Positions 43,419-50,875 of a DNA stretch of 64,000 nucleotides are shown here, one piece after another. The stretch spans positions 30,235 to 94,234 of the forward strand of contig CAJUDG010000016.1 of the NCBI GenBank assembly GCA_910584745.1, given 5' to 3'. Each line of letters begins with the position of its first letter. Position 1 is the stretch's first letter. Made by a program: the position numbers and the translations under genes. The notes beneath the pieces were generated by a model. That model saw only the letters and a program-made list of their open reading frames with translations. It was not told the origin of the DNA and ran no database searches. The stretch comes from an uncultured Eubacteriales bacterium. Its GTDB lineage: Bacteria > Bacillota > Clostridia > Oscillospirales > Acutalibacteraceae.

Positions 43419-43484
43419 GGCCTCCGGCGGCTGGGGCGCTGCCCCAGACCCTGCCACTTTTGAAAAAGTGGACAAAACTTTTTA
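43419..43484. repeat. Dispersed intergenic palindromic repeat, copy 3
   Basis: Begins GGCCTCCGGCGGCTGGGGC and carries TGGGGC-GCTG-CCCCA and CCACTTTT/AAAAGTGG hairpins. Same framework as 5140-5202 and 37407-37466. It overlaps the last codon of trkH. Confidence 0.72.
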
Positions 43485-44879
43485 CCCTATCAACATTCTG
43501 CCCTCGGGCAAAATACTCGGCTGGCTTTTTGCCTTCATCATGATGGACAGCCCAAAGGACACCGGCCCCACCCGCCCGATAAACATGGTCAGGCACAGTA
43601 TCACCCGCGACACCGGCTCAAGCTTCCCCGTCACTCCCGCGCTCAGCCCCGCCGTCCCAAAGGCCGACGCCGCCTCGTACAGCAGGTCTACAAACCTTAT
43701 CTGCGGGTTCAAAAGCGTAAACGCGCAGGCGTCCGCGAACACCACCGTAAGCCCCAAAAGCACCACTGTCATGGCCTTATACACCGTCCCCGGCGCGAAC
43801 CTGTGCCGAAGCACTACCGCTTCATCCCTGCCCCGCAGCGTACAGCCCGCCGTCATCAGCAGCACCACCAGCGTAGTGGTCTTTATTCCTCCCGCGGTAG
43901 AGCCGGGACAGCCCCCGATAAACATCAGCGCCACGGAGAGAACCTTCGTAAAGCTCCCCTGTGCCCCGATGTCCACCGATGCGAATCCGGCCGTCCGGGT
44001 GTTCACCGACTGGAACAGGGCCGTGTTCAGCTTTGCGGGGAAGCTGAGCCCCTCCATGGTGCGCCCCCACTCCATCAGGAGAAAGCCCAGCGTCCCCGCC
44101 GCCAGAAGGGCGCAGGTGGCCCGCATGCATACCTGGGAGTGGAAATTGAGCCTTTTGCGGCCCTTATGCCTCAATGGCGACAGCAGCTTACACTGGTATA
44201 TGTCCCGCACCACCACGAAGCCCAGCCCGCCAATGACTATCAGCGCGTCTATTGTCAGGCAGACCAGCGGGTCCCCGGTAAAGGCCGTCAGGCTGGAGTT
44301 GCCCGGCACGAAGCCCAAAATATCAAAGCCCGCGTTGCAGTAGGCGGACACCGCCACGAATACCGACGGCCACACCCCCGCCGCGCCGTACTCCGGCACA
44401 AAGCGCAGCATCAAAAGCCCCGCGCCCAGAAGCTCGCAGGCGAAGGTGAACCCCAGCATAAGCTTCAAAAGTGAGGCCGCATCGGGCATGTCACTGCCGG
44501 AGGCCTCCCCGGTCAGTATCATCTCCCGAAGACCCAGCCGCCTGTGAACTAAAAGCGAGAAGCCCGTGGCGAAGGTGGACAGCCCCAGGCCCCCCAGCTG
44601 TATAAGCAAAAGCACCACCGCCTGCCCGAAGGGCGACCAGTGGTTCGTGGTGTCCACCACCGAGAGCCCCGTAACGCAGGTGGCCGAGGTGGCGGTGAAC
44701 AGCGCATCCAGCGGGTGGGTAAAGCCCCCCGCCGCCGAAGACACTGGCAGCGTCAGCAGAAAAGTCCCGGCAAGGATAAGCAGTACAAAGCTCACCACGA
44801 TCACCCGCACCGGGGCCGCAGCCTTTTTTACATTCCCGAAATTCCGTTTTATCCTGCTGAAATACCGCAAGCGCCTCAC
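43482..44879 (-). CDS. trkH: TrkH/KtrB-family potassium channel subunit
   Basis: A 465-residue K+ transporter with four repeated M1-P-M2 units. Selectivity-filter segments are visible as TSATCVTGLSV, SAYCNAGFD, GCPGSTAGGIKTTT and SAFGTAGLS. The length suits the Ktr-type KtrB. The start is taken as GTG 44879; TTG 44870 is an alternative. The cytosolic TrkA/KtrA gate is not in the window. Confidence 0.9.
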   Translation of the reverse strand: MRRLRYFSRIKRNFGNVKKAAAPVRVIVVSFVLLILAGTFLLTLPVSSAAGGFTHPLDALFTATSATCVTGLSVVDTTNHWSPFGQAVVLLLIQLGGLGLSTFATGFSLLVHRRLGLREMILTGEASGSDMPDAASLLKLMLGFTFACELLGAGLLMLRFVPEYGAAGVWPSVFVAVSAYCNAGFDILGFVPGNSSLTAFTGDPLVCLTIDALIVIGGLGFVVVRDIYQCKLLSPLRHKGRKRLNFHSQVCMRATCALLAAGTLGFLLMEWGRTMEGLSFPAKLNTALFQSVNTRTAGFASVDIGAQGSFTKVLSVALMFIGGCPGSTAGGIKTTTLVVLLMTAGCTLRGRDEAVVLRHRFAPGTVYKAMTVVLLGLTVVFADACAFTLLNPQIRFVDLLYEAASAFGTAGLSAGVTGKLEPVSRVILCLTMFIGRVGPVSFGLSIMMKAKSQPSILPEGRMLIG

Positions 44880-44915
44880 CCGCTCCCCTGTTTTTCTATT
44901 AAGCAGTTTCCTTTA

Positions 44916-45455
44916 TCAGGCCCTGGCCATGAGCTTATCAAGGCCAGTCTTTTCAATGGCTATCATCAGCGGTACCCCCAGAGCGTAGCAGACCACCAGC
45001 TCGCCCAGCCCCACGGAGGCCGCTCCGGCAAGAAAGCCCCCCAAAGAGGCGTTGCCCCAGCTGAACACCCCGGCGTCGGAGAAGCAGCAGAGCTCCAGCC
45101 CCACTATCACGGCGTTGGCTATTACCGGCGGCAGCGGCGCAAGCCAGGGCACTCCCCTAAACCTCACCCTGGACAGCGCCAGGGTCCCCACCGCCGCCAC
45201 GAAGGACGCAAGGGTGCCGAACACCCAGTCCACCACCCCGAATGGGCTCGTAAGGTTCGCGATAAAGCACCCTAGCGCCAGCCCCGGTACCGCCGCGGGT
45301 GTAAAGGCCGGCAGCACCGTCAGCGCCTCTGAGAACCGGAACTGCACCGGCCCATAGGCCAAGTTCACTGCGGCGGCAAGATACGTGAGCCCGGCATACA
45401 TTGCCGCGACCACCGCGCTTACAGCGATAAAGCGCACCTTTCTAGAGTTTGACAT
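44916..45455 (-). CDS. queT: QueT-type ECF S component (queuosine precursor uptake)
   Basis: A 179-residue membrane protein with about five hydrophobic segments. It carries the QueT hallmark YGPVQFRFSEALTVLPAFTPAAVPGLALGCFIAN, followed by GVVDWVFGTLAS. QueT proteins are the substrate-binding subunits for preQ1/preQ0-type queuosine precursors. A short leader resembling a preQ1-I riboswitch sits directly upstream and covers the ribosome site, which supports the substrate. No queuosine biosynthesis genes are in the window. Confidence 0.9.
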   Translation of the reverse strand: MSNSRKVRFIAVSAVVAAMYAGLTYLAAAVNLAYGPVQFRFSEALTVLPAFTPAAVPGLALGCFIANLTSPFGVVDWVFGTLASFVAAVGTLALSRVRFRGVPWLAPLPPVIANAVIVGLELCCFSDAGVFSWGNASLGGFLAGAASVGLGELVVCYALGVPLMIAIEKTGLDKLMARA

Positions 45456-45462
45456 AAAGATC

Positions 45463-45502
45463 CCTCCTAGTATTTTTTAAGGTCAGGATTTCGCGACTGA
45501 CC
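45463..45502 (-). promoter_or_regulatory. Candidate preQ1-I riboswitch of queT
   Basis: Minus strand: a GGTCAG/CTGACC stem with a 10-nt loop (TCGCGAAATC), then an A-rich tail TTAAAAAATACTAGGAGG. The stem, loop and A-tail that also contains the Shine-Dalgarno sequence fit the compact H-type pseudoknot of preQ1-I aptamers. Ligand binding would hide AGGAGG and block translation. Assigned by pattern and by the gene it controls. Confidence 0.65.
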
Positions 45503-45578
45503 GCGGCCAAAGCCCGGCCGCAAGCATAAGGATACGACTTTTCGGTCAAAAAAGCAAGCCCCGCGGCGAAATTTCCCC

Positions 45579-45607
45579 TTGCGCTTTCATAAAAAAGGGG
45601 GTATAAT
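45579..45607 (+). promoter_or_regulatory. Promoter of tRNA-Leu
   Basis: TTGCGC (45579-45584), 17-bp spacer, TATAAT (45602-45607), about 12 bp before the tRNA. Confidence 0.85.
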
Positions 45608-45618
45608 GATAGAGCCGC

Positions 45619-45701
45619 GCGGGTATGGCGGAATTGGCAGACGCGCCAGATTTAGGTTCTGGTGGGAAACTGTGCAGGTTCGAGTCCTGTTACCCGCACC
45701 A
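45619..45701 (+). tRNA. tRNA-Leu (UAG)
   Basis: An 83-nt cloverleaf with CCA encoded. The acceptor stem is GCGGGTA/TACCCGC, and the anticodon stem CCAGA/TCTGG carries loop TTTAGGT, giving anticodon TAG. The variable arm is compact for a class II tRNA, and the T loop is GTTCGAGTCC. The accessory region begins right after it. Confidence 0.95.
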
Positions 45702-45730
45702 TCCTGTGGATATAAAAAAGATATTCGCTC

Positions 45731-45758
45731 AAAAAACCGCGCAACCGCGCGGTTTTTT
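45731..45758. terminator. Terminator after tRNA-Leu
   Basis: AAAAAACCGCGC-AACC-GCGCGGTTTTTT, a classic symmetrical terminator. Confidence 0.92.
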
Positions 45759-46111
45759 GATGCCCGAAATCCTGGATTTGAAAAGTCAAAAACGTAGATG
45801 AAAATTTGGCGTTTTGGCTTTCCGGCAGGAAGTGAACCCTCACAACAACGAAATAGAGCAAACATAAATGGTCGGGCGCTGGAAGTTAGTCCTCACAAAC
45901 AAGCGACCGGCTTTTTTATTTTCAAGAGAAAGACGTTGATAACAATCAAGATAACCGCAAACCGTTGCCTGTTCTCGGCCCGCGCTCTGCCCAATTGGGA
46001 CAAGAGATTCAAAAGCATCTTTAGTGGGTATTTCTTTGGATTTGGTCTGGACTTCTCAAAATCTTGTGGTATCCTTGTGGTCGAGAAAAAATCCAAGAAA
46101 GGATGAAATCC
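45759..46111. other. Start of accessory region, no gene seen
   Basis: About 350 bp of lower GC than the core. No frame has a credible start and ribosome site, and no tRNA 3'-end duplicate (att site) was found. Confidence 0.5.
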
Positions 46112-46660
46112 ATGAAGAAAATTCTAACAGCCATCCTGACCGCAGCTCTCTTGATAAGCGTCAACGGGTGCCAGACAGCATCGCCAGACCCAGCACCTGC
46201 ACTGCAAACACTCGCGGTAAAGAGTGAACCAGCCTCGGAAAGTGACCGGACTACCGTCGATATGAGTGCCACCCTTGAGCAGATCATCGCCGGAATAAAT
46301 TTCAAGCCGACCGTATCAACAATCAAAAAATCTGTCATTAAAGATGAACACGATAGTCAAACCATCTCTCCACACGCGAAACAAGAAAGCTCATACGCAT
46401 CCACCTCTAGCGTAGAAGATACCGATATGCAGGGCACAGAACCAAAGACAATAGACCCAACGCCTGCGCCAAAGCAGCCTGCCACCGAGCTCGACGCCAC
46501 CCTGACAGTTACCGTGAAATCAACTCCCACTCCAGCAGCTACACCAACTCCTGCGCCCACACCGGAGCCACCGGTACCCACACCTATACCTGCCGCGCCA
46601 ACCCCGGAGCCGGTCATATTCCAGCGAGAAATATTGTACTGCAATATGCAGTTGAAATGA
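46112..46660 (+). CDS. Proline-rich lipoprotein, probably a truncated N-terminal half
   Basis: A 182-residue protein starting at ATG 46112 behind AAAGGA. It has a signal peptide ending in a lipobox-like LISVNGC. A Ser/Thr/Asp-rich region follows, and then a low-complexity Pro/Thr spacer (PTPAATPTPAPTPEPPVPT..., about residues 130-170). The last 15 residues (VIFQREILYCNMQLK) differ in character and run into group II intron sequence. Proteins with this head normally carry a C-terminal extracellular domain, so I think the gene is cut. The headless CAP-domain remnant at 50.9 kb is a candidate for the missing half. Confidence 0.6.
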   Translation: MKKILTAILTAALLISVNGCQTASPDPAPALQTLAVKSEPASESDRTTVDMSATLEQIIAGINFKPTVSTIKKSVIKDEHDSQTISPHAKQESSYASTSSVEDTDMQGTEPKTIDPTPAPKQPATELDATLTVTVKSTPTPAATPTPAPTPEPPVPTPIPAAPTPEPVIFQREILYCNMQLK

Positions 46661-47232
46661 CAACGGTAGTGGTAGGAATCCTGGTAACCTGCCTTTATCC
46701 GGCTGAGAGTGATGCCACAGTACCTGTGAAGCGGTGATAACAAACCGTGGAGGGATAGGCATTAGTCGTATTATGTGAATAAAATAAATATCGATTCCTT
46801 TCATAGGCTCGAGTAAGACTAAGAAAAGCCGACTTCCGCTCGGAGGTGTCAGCTGACTATGACAACAAGCAAGAAACCGAAAAAGCAAAAGCTAAGAAAT
46901 GCGGAATATTATGACCTGCAAGATGTGTTCGACAAATTGTATTCAGACAGTAAAAGTGGTAGGGTGTTTACTAAAATCATGCCGTTTATACTTTCTGAAA
47001 ACAACATCTGCCTTGCCTACCGCAACCTGAAAAAGAACGGCGGGAGCAAGACAGCGGGGACAGATAAAAAGACTATCAAAGACCTTGAAACGTGGAAAGA
47101 TCCTGATTTGGTGCGCTATGTACGCAGACGGTTGGAGTGGTACATCCCCCAGCCGGTGCGCCGGGTGGAGATACCCAAAGATAACGGCAAAACACGCCCG
47201 CTGGGTATACCCACTATCATGGACAGGCTTAG
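46640..47232 (+). mobile_element. Group II intron fragment (both ends missing)
   Basis: Ribozyme-like sequence (TATCCGGCTGAGAGTGAT, then CGTGGAGGGATAGGCAT) leads into an intron-encoded reverse transcriptase whose ribosome site CGGAGGTG lies in the usual spot. Only about 200 nt precede the ORF, less than a full domain I-III, and the 3' half is gone at the join with an aldo/keto reductase gene near 47232. The left border is approximate. Confidence 0.75.
46859..47231 (+). pseudogene. Group II intron reverse transcriptase/maturase, N-terminal fragment
   Basis: The first ~124 residues of an LtrA-type reverse transcriptase: a basic start (MTTSKKPKKQKLRN), AYRNLKKNGGSKTAGTDKKTI (the RT-0/RT-1 region) and PVRRVEIPKDNGKTRPLGIPTIMDRL (RT-1/RT-2). 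The full protein would be over 400 residues with the YADD catalytic box; all of that is absent because the sequence switches to the antisense of an aldo/keto reductase at about 47232. Not functional on its own. Confidence 0.88.
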
Positions 47233-47762
47233 GCCGGGTTGATGCTGAACATGAACAGGTCAACGAGGCCCGTGTCCAGCAGGCGGCGGGCGATTCCCGG
47301 CTCGTGAGAAGAAAAGCCCAGGTGCCGTATCTTCCCCTCTGCCCTCAGAGCCTTCATGTACTCCCAGACCCCGCCCGGAGCCAGGGCCTTGTCCAAGTCC
47401 TCGTGGGTGTCGATGCAGTGGAGATAGCCGAAGTCTGTGTAGTCCGTACCGATGGTTTCAAAGTTCCAAGCAATCTGCTCCTTGATTTTCTGTAAGTCCT
47501 GCGTCCAGCCGTACTTGCCGTTTCCGTACACCGCGCCGAAATGCATCTGGGTCACCACCTTGTCCCTGCGCCCGGCAAAGGCTTTGGCGAAAGCGTAGAA
47601 CGGCGGCTGGTAGGACGGGGCCAAGTCGAAGAAGTTAATACCGCTGTCAATGGCAGCGCTGACGATCTCCGCCGCCTTGTCAATGTCCTCGGGCAGGCTG
47701 CCGCCGCCCAGGCCAATCACGCTGATCTGTTCTTCCCCGTGAGGCAGTTTTCTGTATTCCAT
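47229..47762 (-). pseudogene. Aldo/keto reductase, C-terminally truncated
   Basis: The first 177 residues of an aldo/keto reductase of the ferredoxin-linked clostridial type: VIGLGGGSLPED, INFFDLAPSYQPP (catalytic Asp and Tyr), KVVTQMHFGA, YGYLHCID-like DFGYLHCIDTH and IRHLGFSSHEPG. Family members continue from MFSINPA into YDY... and are about twice as long; here the frame stops immediately at the junction with the intron fragment. The start is ATG with AAGGAGG, 13 bp after the flavodoxin gene, so the two were an operon. The missing half includes part of the NADPH site, so it is probably inactive. Confidence 0.85.
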
Positions 47763-47775
47763 GCGGATATCCTCC

Positions 47776-48297
47776 TTATTGCAATTTCCGTCCGGCCTCG
47801 CGCAGCTCCGCTAGCTTTTCCTCGGATTTATTCTCCTTGCCATAGGCCGTAAAAATGCCCATGTCCTCCAGATGCAGGTAGTTGAGGAAGGACTGCTGAT
47901 ACTCATAGAACGCCCCGCAGTACACATGGTTGCTGCCCGAGCTTAAAATCAGCGCCGCTTTCTTGAGGTTCTTGGGCTTATCCAGGGCGTAAATGCGGTT
48001 GATAGCGCATTGTAGCTGCCCGGTAAAGCTGTGGTAGTAGACCGGTGAGGCGAGCACGATCATCTCAGTTTCCTCCAGCAGTGGGTAGACCTCCTGCATA
48101 TCGTCCCGCTGGACGCACTTGCCGCCCCCCTTGGTGTGGCAGTATTCGCAGGCTAAACACCCACCGATTTTCTTTTCGCACACGTCGATAACGGTGACCT
48201 CATGTCCCGCCTCCCGCGCGCCCTCGGCATAGGCGGCAGCCATAGCCGCGGTGTTGCCGTTAGACCGTGGGCTGCCGTTCAGGATCAAAATCTTCAT
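47776..48297 (-). CDS. Flavodoxin-fold NAD(P)H-dependent FMN oxidoreductase
   Basis: A 173-residue iron-sulfur flavoprotein-like or WrbA-like reductase. The FMN phosphate loop is ILNGSPRSNGNTAAM; a Cys cluster CLACEYCHTKGGGKC near residue 48 resembles the compact Cys motif of iron-sulfur flavoproteins. ASPVYYHSFTGQLQ follows. It heads an operon with the truncated aldo/keto reductase and has a LysR-type box at its promoter. Confidence 0.88.
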   Translation of the reverse strand: MKILILNGSPRSNGNTAAMAAAYAEGAREAGHEVTVIDVCEKKIGGCLACEYCHTKGGGKCVQRDDMQEVYPLLEETEMIVLASPVYYHSFTGQLQCAINRIYALDKPKNLKKAALILSSGSNHVYCGAFYEYQQSFLNYLHLEDMGIFTAYGKENKSEEKLAELREAGRKLQ

Positions 48298-48331
48298 GAA
48301 AATTCCCTCCCTGGTATGAATAGTTAACGCA

Positions 48332-48412
48332 GTTCAAAAGAGACATTCTGCCTCTTTTGAACCAGGCGACAAAGTCGCCTAGCTTGAAAATCGGTACATA
48401 CCGATTTTCAAG
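48332..48412. repeat. Three consecutive perfect hairpins
   Basis: GTTCAAAAGAG/CTCTTTTGAAC (48332-48362), AGGCGAC/GTCGCCT (48364-48380) and CTTGAAAATCGGT/ACCGATTTTCAAG (48383-48412), packed end to end in the flavodoxin leader. No T run follows. This could be a small dispersed element or a structured 5' UTR. Confidence 0.75.
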
Positions 48413-48433
48413 TGCGTTTACTATAATAAAGCC

Positions 48434-48488
48434 ATTCTATCACCAGAGAGGGAATAAATCAAATACCTATGCGCTATACCATGGTATA
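48434..48488 (-). promoter_or_regulatory. Flavodoxin operon promoter with LysR box
   Basis: Minus strand: TTGATT (48462-48457), 17-bp spacer, TAGAAT (48439-48434). Upstream is the perfect palindrome TATACCATGGTATA (48475-48488), centred about 55 bp before the expected start site, the classic position for LysR activation. The same ATACCnnGGTAT box lies at the LysR gene promoter. Confidence 0.75.
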
Positions 48489-48513
48489 CTCAAAAAGCAT
48501 ATATCCGTTTTGC

Positions 48514-49437
48514 CTACTGTATGCTCTTTTTCACAAAATCCAGCGACAAGCGGATAGCCCGCTCCTCGTCTGCGCCGGAAAAGCCGTGCCCCGCGCCCTC
48601 GATCTCCACCAACTCCGCCGAAGGGAACACTTCCGCCGCCCGGCGGGAATACTCGATGGGCACCAGCTGGTCGGCGGTGCCGTGGATAAGCAGCGCCGGG
48701 CCGGGGTAATTCTTTATCACATCGTAGATGTCAAAGGACATGGCATCCTCGGCATAGACACGCCCCAGCAGCAGGCCCATAATTTCCTCGGTCTCCGGGA
48801 TCTCCCGGCCCTCCATGCGCTTTTTCGCGTTGTCCTGCAAAACGTAAGCCGGGAAAATAGCCACCAGCCCCCGCACCTTCTCCGGCTGGGTGCCCGCCAC
48901 ATAGGAGGCCACAAAGCCGCCCTGGCTCTGCCCGGCGAGGAAGATGTTTTGGCTGTCGATCTGCTCCATAGCCGTGAGGCCCTCCAGCACCACCGCCATG
49001 TCCGCCGCCTCGGTGAGCACGGACATTTCTGTGGTCTCGCCATCGCTCTGGATGTCATTGCCCCCGCCGATGAAATCAAAAATGTAGGCGGCAACGCCGT
49101 TCTGGGCAAAGACTTCCGCATAGGGCCGGTTATGGGCGCACTGCCCGCCAAAGCCGTGGGCCATGATGACGGTCGGGAACGGCCCCTCGCTTGCTGGCAG
49201 GTATAATTCGCCGTAGATTTTCTTGCCGTTACGCTCAAAATTCATAATTTCCATTGTGCAATCTCCTTCAATTTGTGTTTTTTCTGGCTCGGCTGATTCG
49301 ACAATTCCAGACGTTTCCATGGAGGAAACAGGCTCTTTACTGGACTCCGGCTGGGATTCGGGCGGGGGTGTTGGCTCAGAACAGCCGCCTAAACAGAACA
49401 GACAGAGCGAAACCAGCACAGCAAAAACCCGCCTCAT
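48514..49437 (-). CDS. Secreted alpha/beta hydrolase lipoprotein
   Basis: A 307-residue exported lipoprotein with lipobox CLGGC (Cys about 19), a Ser/Glu/Pro linker and a dienelactone-hydrolase/acyl-peptidase-like domain. The nucleophile elbow is LAGQSQGGFVA, the oxyanion loop is IMAHGFGGQC, the acid is in LIHGTADQLVP and the His is in EGAGHGFSG. The start is ATG 49437, overlapping the LysR stop (ATGA), so it is translationally coupled to the regulator. Likely an esterase; the substrate is unknown. Confidence 0.88.
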   Translation of the reverse strand: MRRVFAVLVSLCLFCLGGCSEPTPPPESQPESSKEPVSSMETSGIVESAEPEKTQIEGDCTMEIMNFERNGKKIYGELYLPASEGPFPTVIMAHGFGGQCAHNRPYAEVFAQNGVAAYIFDFIGGGNDIQSDGETTEMSVLTEAADMAVVLEGLTAMEQIDSQNIFLAGQSQGGFVASYVAGTQPEKVRGLVAIFPAYVLQDNAKKRMEGREIPETEEIMGLLLGRVYAEDAMSFDIYDVIKNYPGPALLIHGTADQLVPIEYSRRAAEVFPSAELVEIEGAGHGFSGADEERAIRLSLDFVKKSIQ

Positions 49438-50312
49438 TCTTCTAGCTCCCGCAGCTTCACCAAAAATTTCTCCGCCGCCTTCGTAAACACCTGGTACTTC
49501 TTCCACAGCATGAACATTGGCGTTTCATTCTGCCTGGAAAGCGGCCGGAAACACAGCTTGCTGTCCCCGCTGGTATTGATGATCTTGTCAAAAGACAGCG
49601 CGTAGCCCATGCCCTCCTCCACCATCAGGGAACCGTTATAGAGCAGGTTGAAGGTGCCCACCACGTTCAGCTTTTTCTGGTCGCGGCCCAGCCACTCTTT
49701 GGTGTCCTGGTCGCACATGGCCTGGCGGGAGAGGATCAGGGGCTTGTCCCAGAGTTCTTTGGGATCGATGCTCTCTTTCTCCGCCAAGGGGTCGTCCCGG
49801 CGCATGAGCACGCCGTAATGCTCCGGGCAGGGTATCTGAATATACTCGTATTTGATTTTGTCAAAGTCCCCGAACACCACGCCAAAGTCGATTAGCCCGC
49901 CGTCCAGCTGCTCAATGACCGAGCACTTGTCCCCGCTAACCACATGGAAATGCACCCCCGGCCATTCCTCCCGCAGGGCCTGCACGGCCCGCACCAGCAC
50001 CCGTAGGCCGTCGGTCTCCCCGGCGCCCACGGTGATATCCCCGGAAACCGGCTCCTCCGCTAGGGCAATCTCGTCCTCGGCCTTCTTCACCAGCTCCATG
50101 ATCTCCTCGGCCCGCTTGCGCAAGATCATGCCCTCCTCCGTGAGGGTGATGCTCCGGCTGCCCCGGATGAAAAGCTGCTTGCCCAGTTCCGCCTCCATGT
50201 CCCGTATTTGCCGGGAGAGGGTAGGCTGGGACAGGTTCAGGGATTCCGCCGCCCGCAGGATGTTCTGCTCCCGGGTCACGGCGAGAAAGTATTGCAAAAC
50301 GCGAAGTTCCAT
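49434..50312 (-). CDS. LysR-family transcriptional regulator
   Basis: A 292-residue LTTR. The N-terminal winged HTH (residues 1-60) reads LRVLQYFLAVTREQNILRAAESLNLSQPTLSRQI; the effector domain follows from about residue 90 (SGDITVGAGET...). The start is ATG with AGGAGG. It is divergent from a small gene and co-transcribed with the hydrolase. Its probable operator is the ATACCGTGGTAT box at 50373-50384. Confidence 0.93.
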   Translation of the reverse strand: MELRVLQYFLAVTREQNILRAAESLNLSQPTLSRQIRDMEAELGKQLFIRGSRSITLTEEGMILRKRAEEIMELVKKAEDEIALAEEPVSGDITVGAGETDGLRVLVRAVQALREEWPGVHFHVVSGDKCSVIEQLDGGLIDFGVVFGDFDKIKYEYIQIPCPEHYGVLMRRDDPLAEKESIDPKELWDKPLILSRQAMCDQDTKEWLGRDQKKLNVVGTFNLLYNGSLMVEEGMGYALSFDKIINTSGDSKLCFRPLSRQNETPMFMLWKKYQVFTKAAEKFLVKLRELEE

Positions 50313-50341
50313 AGATTGCCTCCTGTTGGTTTGCTATCTAT

Positions 50342-50426
50342 AGCATAGCAGAAAGTGGTATAGCTGTCAAGCATACCGTGGTATAGCATCAAAGTATTTG
50401 CTTTTCCGGTTTCAGCGGGTTATAAT
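50342..50426. promoter_or_regulatory. Divergent promoters sharing a LysR box
   Basis: Leftward: TTGACA (50370-50365), 17 bp, TATGCT (50347-50342) for lysR. Rightward: TTGCTT (50398-50403), 17 bp, TATAAT (50421-50426) for the small gene. Between them is the box ATACCGTGGTAT (50373-50384), centred about -55 from the rightward start site and next to the lysR -35, plus a second half-site GTGGTATAGC (50356-50365). Confidence 0.8.
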
Positions 50427-50453
50427 AGGCCCATCAAGCAAGGGGGTGGCAAA

Positions 50454-50684
50454 ATGGGAGCCTACCAGACAAAAGAAGCCATCGAGCAGAACCTGCGGGA
50501 CGCAGGCTGCGGGGAAGGCTGCATCCGGGAATTTATGCAAGACCTGGAGCAGGACAGGATGCAGGCCGGGCTGCGGCTTTTGAACCAGCACCGCCGGTTG
50601 CTGCTGGACGCTATGCACCGGGAGCAGAAGCGTATCGACTGCCTGGACTATCTGCTCTATCAAATCAGAAAAAACAATATTTGA
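50454..50684 (+). CDS. Small helical protein divergent from LysR
   Basis: A 76-residue acidic/basic helical protein: MGAYQTKEAIEQNLRDAG, a central Cys-rich turn CGEGC, then two amphipathic helices (LRLLNQHRRLLLDAMHREQK). The start is ATG with AAGGGGGTG. It is under the divergent promoter with a LysR box. I have no functional assignment; small proteins of this look are often found beside LysR or MerR genes in Clostridia. Confidence 0.75.
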   Translation: MGAYQTKEAIEQNLRDAGCGEGCIREFMQDLEQDRMQAGLRLLNQHRRLLLDAMHREQKRIDCLDYLLYQIRKNNI

Positions 50685-50705
50685 CGCAGAAAGGAAGATA
50701 CTGTC

Positions 50706-50875
50706 ATGAAAGAAATCATTGAAAACAAGACCTTTGACCAGGAACGTGCCCTTTATAATTCTGACGGCCTCCTGCTGAAAAACTGCCGTTTCGACGGCCC
50801 CGCCGACGGCGAGAGCGCCTTGAAAGAAAGCCGCAATGTGGAACTGGAAAACTGCTTCTTCAACCTGCGCTATCG
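50706..50875 (+). pseudogene. DUF3737 protein, N-terminal fragment
   Basis: The first ~57 residues of a DUF3737 protein (right-handed beta-helix): IIENKTFDQERALYNSDGLL, CRFDGPADGESALKES, NVELENCFFNLRY. The full family is about 280 residues. After LRY the frame enters foreign sequence and stops within six codons. The start is ATG 50706 with AGGAAG, 21 bp after the small gene, so it was the second gene of that LysR-controlled unit. Confidence 0.82.

Noticed and set aside
45701..46100. Possible att site or integrase of an island at tRNA-Leu
   Set aside because: I looked for a repeat of the tRNA 3' end between 46 and 60 kb and for an integrase; neither was seen.
46500..46615. Repeated ACNCC-type units that could look like a CRISPR or tandem repeat
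   Set aside because: The period is irregular and encodes the Pro/Thr spacer of the lipoprotein; there are no spacers or cas genes.
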